Source of the DNA: Campylobacter sp.
Lineage (GTDB): Bacteria > Campylobacterota > Campylobacteria > Campylobacterales > Campylobacteraceae
Reading direction: 5' to 3'
NCBI GenBank assembly: GCA_017506845.1
Contig: JAFVMP010000030.1
Location: 1 to 8,485 of the forward strand
DNA length: 8,485 nucleotides
The notes below the pieces were generated by a model that worked only from the letters and a program-made list of their open reading frames with translations, made no database searches and had not been told where the DNA came from. Position numbers and translations under genes: made by a program. Position 1 is the stretch's first letter. The number at the start of each line of letters is the position of its first letter. Shown in pieces: positions 5,916 to 8,485 of this stretch.

Positions 5916-7031
5916 ATGCGTGCTATATATCTAGATAACAAAATAAAAGGTGCTATAAAGCAACTTATTAATTATTTTAAAGAAGGCGTTTTTGATAGAA
6001 GCAATACTAAAGTTATTTTTAAGTACTATAAAGAGTCCTATCTTGTTTATAAAAAAGAACTAAAAAAGAATAATATATCCTATCAATGTTTTTTTAGTAT
6101 TAATAGGCTTGATATGAGTCCTTATAAAGTTGTATTCTATCTTTTTAATGCACAGTCAAATTGTAGAATACTCACCTTTAGAAATGCTAAGCATATATTT
6201 GTAACGCATGGAGAGAGTAATAAACTAGCTAGCATAAAGCCAATTATTAGAATTTATGATTATATAGTGTGCGCTGGTGATATTGGTGTAGATAGATATT
6301 TAGAAAATAATATCTTTACAAAATATGATGTTCAAACACATAGAATTATAAAAATGGGAAATACCTTTATAGGTAATAATATTTATAAAAAAACTTCAAT
6401 CAATCAAGATGGTTATATCTTATATGCACCAACTTGGGAGGGCGGCGTTATATCTGAGCAGTATAGTAGCTTGAGCGAAGATCTATATGCATTTAAAGTT
6501 ATTTGCAATTTTGCAAAAGAAAATGATATTAAAAATATAGCAATTCAACCACATCCAAATACCGGACATAGAGATAAAAGATATAAAAAATATCTAAAAG
6601 ATGGTATAAGGTTTTTAAAGAAAAACTATTTAAATGTAGATCTAATAAGCACAAATTCTAATAATAGTTTTATGCGTAGATTATTTTTACAAAAACATAA
6701 AGACACTTATCCTATTTATAGAGCTTTTGTAGATGTATCTGCTATGGAAATTCAATTACTAGATAAAGATATTCCTACAAATATATTTATAAATGATACT
6801 AAGAATGCTATGGTGAAAAATAATATATTACAAGACTATTATAACACCATATGCATAAAAAATGGATCACTAGAATGTAAAACATTTTTAGATATTGACA
6901 AAGTTAAGAATTTATATTTAAGCTATTCATTTTTAGAGCTTAAAGATAAGACAAAAAGCCAAAGAGTGGATTGGTTAGTAGATTTTGTAATAAAAGATAA
7001 AGGAGAAAAAAATGCAAGAGCCGCAATATGA
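5916..7031 (+). CDS. TagF-like CDP-alditol phosphotransferase (third of the set)
   Basis: A 371-residue protein with intact family motifs: THGESNK (97-103), APTWEGG (171-177), QPHPNTGHRDKRY (211-223) and AFVDVSAMEIQ (270-280). His98 and His213 match the two essential family histidines, and Asp273/Ser275 match the DxS loop. It differs from the first copy in having Glu for Asp in the HG(D/E)S motif, no KLLxxPKLYFKDA-type N-terminus and a longer C-terminal extension (about 305-371). It is therefore a separate, older subfamily member rather than a recent duplicate. The two active proteins may divide priming and polymerisation, or attach two different alditol-phosphates. It begins 12 bp after the preceding gene with a poor Shine-Dalgarno match and overlaps the following gene by 20 bp. 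No membrane-spanning segment is visible; peripheral membrane association at the cytoplasmic face is expected from the family. Confidence 0.8.
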   Translation: MRAIYLDNKIKGAIKQLINYFKEGVFDRSNTKVIFKYYKESYLVYKKELKKNNISYQCFFSINRLDMSPYKVVFYLFNAQSNCRILTFRNAKHIFVTHGESNKLASIKPIIRIYDYIVCAGDIGVDRYLENNIFTKYDVQTHRIIKMGNTFIGNNIYKKTSINQDGYILYAPTWEGGVISEQYSSLSEDLYAFKVICNFAKENDIKNIAIQPHPNTGHRDKRYKKYLKDGIRFLKKNYLNVDLISTNSNNSFMRRLFLQKHKDTYPIYRAFVDVSAMEIQLLDKDIPTNIFINDTKNAMVKNNILQDYYNTICIKNGSLECKTFLDIDKVKNLYLSYSFLELKDKTKSQRVDWLVDFVIKDKGEKNARAAI

Positions 7032-8337
7032 TGTAAGTATAATAGTGCCAGTGCATAATAGAGAGAAATTAATCATACCATGTATAAAATCCATAAATGC
7101 GCAAACCTATGATAAAGCAAAATGGGAAGTAATTTTTGTAGATGATGGATCGACAGATAAAAGCGTAGAAGCTATAGAGAGTTTAATAGATAAAAAGATA
7201 AATTATAGAATAATAAAAAGAGAGATCCCATCAGGTAACGCCTCAGCCCCAAGAAACGAAGGAATTAAAGCTAGCAGGGCAAAATATGTTTTTTTCTTGG
7301 ACTCTGATGATTATATCCATCCTGAGCTTTTGAAAAATGGTTGTGAAATAGCTTTTAGAAATGATAGCGATATAGTGTATTTTAAACAGCAAAGAAATGC
7401 TAGATGCACTACTACTAGACCTTATAAAATCCCAATAGTAGATAATGCAGATATATTAAAGCATCATACTATGCGTTCACTTAGGGTTTTTAAATTTTTT
7501 TCATTAAGAATGCTAAAATTACATAATTTGCTTTTCAATGTAAATATTGATGTTCATGAAGATATGTTATTTGGGGCTTTAGCACTTATATATGCTAGTA
7601 ATGTATCTATTTTAGCTGATAAGGATTACTATATTCCTGTTTTGCATGATAATGAACATTTATCAAAAAGAAAACAAGCGTTAGAGAAAATATTTTCTTG
7701 TTATATAATTATGTTATTAGAGTTATATCTAAGTGATAGACAATTAGAATTTAAGACTAAATTTTTCAATGCTTTGTTAATAAGAGTTGTGGAACATATA
7801 AGGGATTTTTGTGCTAAAAATTCTAATTATACGACTTTAAACCATATATTTATTAATCTTTCGAACTTATTTGGGATAAAAAAAGAACTATTTGACCTAT
7901 CTCAAATTTATGAAAATGAAAAAACTCTAACCTTATGTTTTTTATCTGGGGATTTTGAATCATTTTATAAGATGTCTCGAGTTAGCGGCCTAAAAGAGCC
8001 TTTAAAAAGTTTATTCTTAGATATGAAAAAAGAATTTGAAAAATATAAAAATTGCCAAAAAGTTTGGGTTTATAATGATAAAATCATTGTAGTAGATTTT
8101 GTCTTAGAAGATAATAGAATTGCATTTGATTTAGAATATGATAAAAACAAAAAAGAGCTAAAAATTTGGATGTTTTGTCGCAATAATAAAAGCTTTTTTG
8201 AATCTAGCAAATTTAAACCCTTGGAGATCGATCAACATAAGCTGTGTATATTTAGGGGAGATACAGATAAAACCGAAATAATCAAAAATATTGCTAAGCA
8301 TTGGGAAATTATTTTTACAAAAGGATATAATGTATGA
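7012..8337 (+). CDS. Family 2 glycosyltransferase, TarS-like
   Basis: A 441-residue protein. Residues 1-215 are a GT-A domain: VSIIVPVHNRE (8-18), nucleotide-binding VDDGSTD (43-49), SGNASAPRNEG (74-84), metal-binding FFLDSDD (94-100) and VHEDMLFG (181-188), where Glu183/Asp184 sit where the catalytic acidic pair would be. The ASAPRN stretch before the DxD motif, together with the ED pair, is reminiscent of the Staphylococcus TarS/TarP enzymes that glycosylate poly(ribitol phosphate). The remaining half is a helical stretch (about 220-345) and a probably beta-rich end (350-440), shorter than in TarS (about 570 residues). The likely role is adding a sugar to the polyol-phosphate backbone, or building the repeat unit, from a nucleotide sugar in the cytoplasm. 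A strong AAAGGAG (6999-7005) lies 6 nt before the ATG, inside the previous gene. GT2 membership is firm; TarS-like specificity is an inference from motifs and neighbours. Confidence 0.82.
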   Translation: MQEPQYDVSIIVPVHNREKLIIPCIKSINAQTYDKAKWEVIFVDDGSTDKSVEAIESLIDKKINYRIIKREIPSGNASAPRNEGIKASRAKYVFFLDSDDYIHPELLKNGCEIAFRNDSDIVYFKQQRNARCTTTRPYKIPIVDNADILKHHTMRSLRVFKFFSLRMLKLHNLLFNVNIDVHEDMLFGALALIYASNVSILADKDYYIPVLHDNEHLSKRKQALEKIFSCYIIMLLELYLSDRQLEFKTKFFNALLIRVVEHIRDFCAKNSNYTTLNHIFINLSNLFGIKKELFDLSQIYENEKTLTLCFLSGDFESFYKMSRVSGLKEPLKSLFLDMKKEFEKYKNCQKVWVYNDKIIVVDFVLEDNRIAFDLEYDKNKKELKIWMFCRNNKSFFESSKFKPLEIDQHKLCIFRGDTDKTEIIKNIAKHWEIIFTKGYNV

Positions 8338-8485
8338 TTTGGAAAGAAGAAGATGTAATTAATCTAGCAAAAGGTAAAAATGCAACTCAAAGCTCTATAA
8401 GCAAATGGTCTCATATAGATGATGCGAACAGAGCTATTAATTATGATTTAAGAGATATAAATTTTGCTTTTCACACAGGGCTAGA
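8334..8485 (+). CDS. Discoidin-like (F5/8 type C-like) domain protein, N-terminal part
   Basis: Fifty complete codons run to the right edge from an ATG at 8334, which overlaps the previous stop as ATGA. AAAGGA ends 8 nt upstream at 8325. The start, NLAKGKNATQSSISKWS (10-26), followed by DDANRAIN and later FAFHTG, matches the opening pattern of discoidin/F5-8-type-C-like carbohydrate-binding modules (NLAxGKxATQSSxSxWS...DAxxAV...FHT). Such modules sit at the front of various enzymes in Gram-negative capsule clusters, including transferases. The catalytic part lies outside the window. No signal peptide is present, so the protein is probably cytoplasmic and may bind the nascent polymer. The coding start is sure; the domain assignment rests on a short stretch. 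Confidence 0.65.
   Translation, partial: MIWKEEDVINLAKGKNATQSSISKWSHIDDANRAINYDLRDINFAFHTGL

Noticed and set aside
1..8485. CRISPR array, tRNA, rRNA, insertion sequence or transposase
   Set aside because: No regularly spaced direct repeats, no cloverleaf or rRNA-like segment, and no transposase motifs were seen on either strand.

Overview
The DNA is very AT-rich. Its genes use many AAA, ATA, TTA and AGA codons and are densely packed, with Shine-Dalgarno sites of the AAGGAG type. Together with the gene content this suggests a low-GC member of the Campylobacterota (Campylobacter or a close relative). That assignment is inference: no rRNA or housekeeping marker is present. The window looks like part of a surface-polysaccharide (capsule-like) biosynthesis locus.

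Layout. (1) Positions 1-233, minus strand: the N-terminal 77 codons of a lipoprotein with a clear signal peptide and lipobox, running off the left edge. (2) 234-639: AT-rich gene-poor DNA with a short palindrome and a possible gene relic. (3) 640-1884, minus strand: an FAD/Rossmann flavoprotein resembling UDP-galactopyranose mutase, probably starting at a TTG codon. (4) 1885-2353: a divergent intergenic region of about 470 bp with a perfect 16-bp inverted repeat, a candidate promoter for the flavoprotein and four copies of an octamer. (5) 2354 to the right edge, plus strand: one tightly packed operon. It encodes a cytidylyltransferase/short-chain dehydrogenase fusion, three consecutive proteins of the TagF-like (CDP-alditol phosphotransferase) fold, a family 2 glycosyltransferase resembling TarS, and the start of a protein with a discoidin-like N-terminus.

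How the genes fit together. The fusion protein has the architecture of Haemophilus Bcs1/Acs1, which reduces ribulose 5-phosphate and activates the product as CDP-ribitol. The TagF-like proteins would transfer alditol-phosphate from the CDP donor to a growing chain, and the TarS-like enzyme would add sugars to the polyol-phosphate backbone. Read together, this is a plausible route to a teichoic-acid-like, polyol-phosphate-containing glycopolymer in a Gram-negative bacterium. The flavoprotein could supply a furanose sugar nucleotide. The exact polyol, the sugars and the linkages cannot be read from sequence.

The most striking observation is the middle TagF-like protein (4926-5903). It aligns by eye with its upstream neighbour but has lost every recognisable catalytic motif while keeping an intact frame, a good ribosome site and overlapping translation. 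It looks like a retained pseudoenzyme next to two apparently active paralogues.
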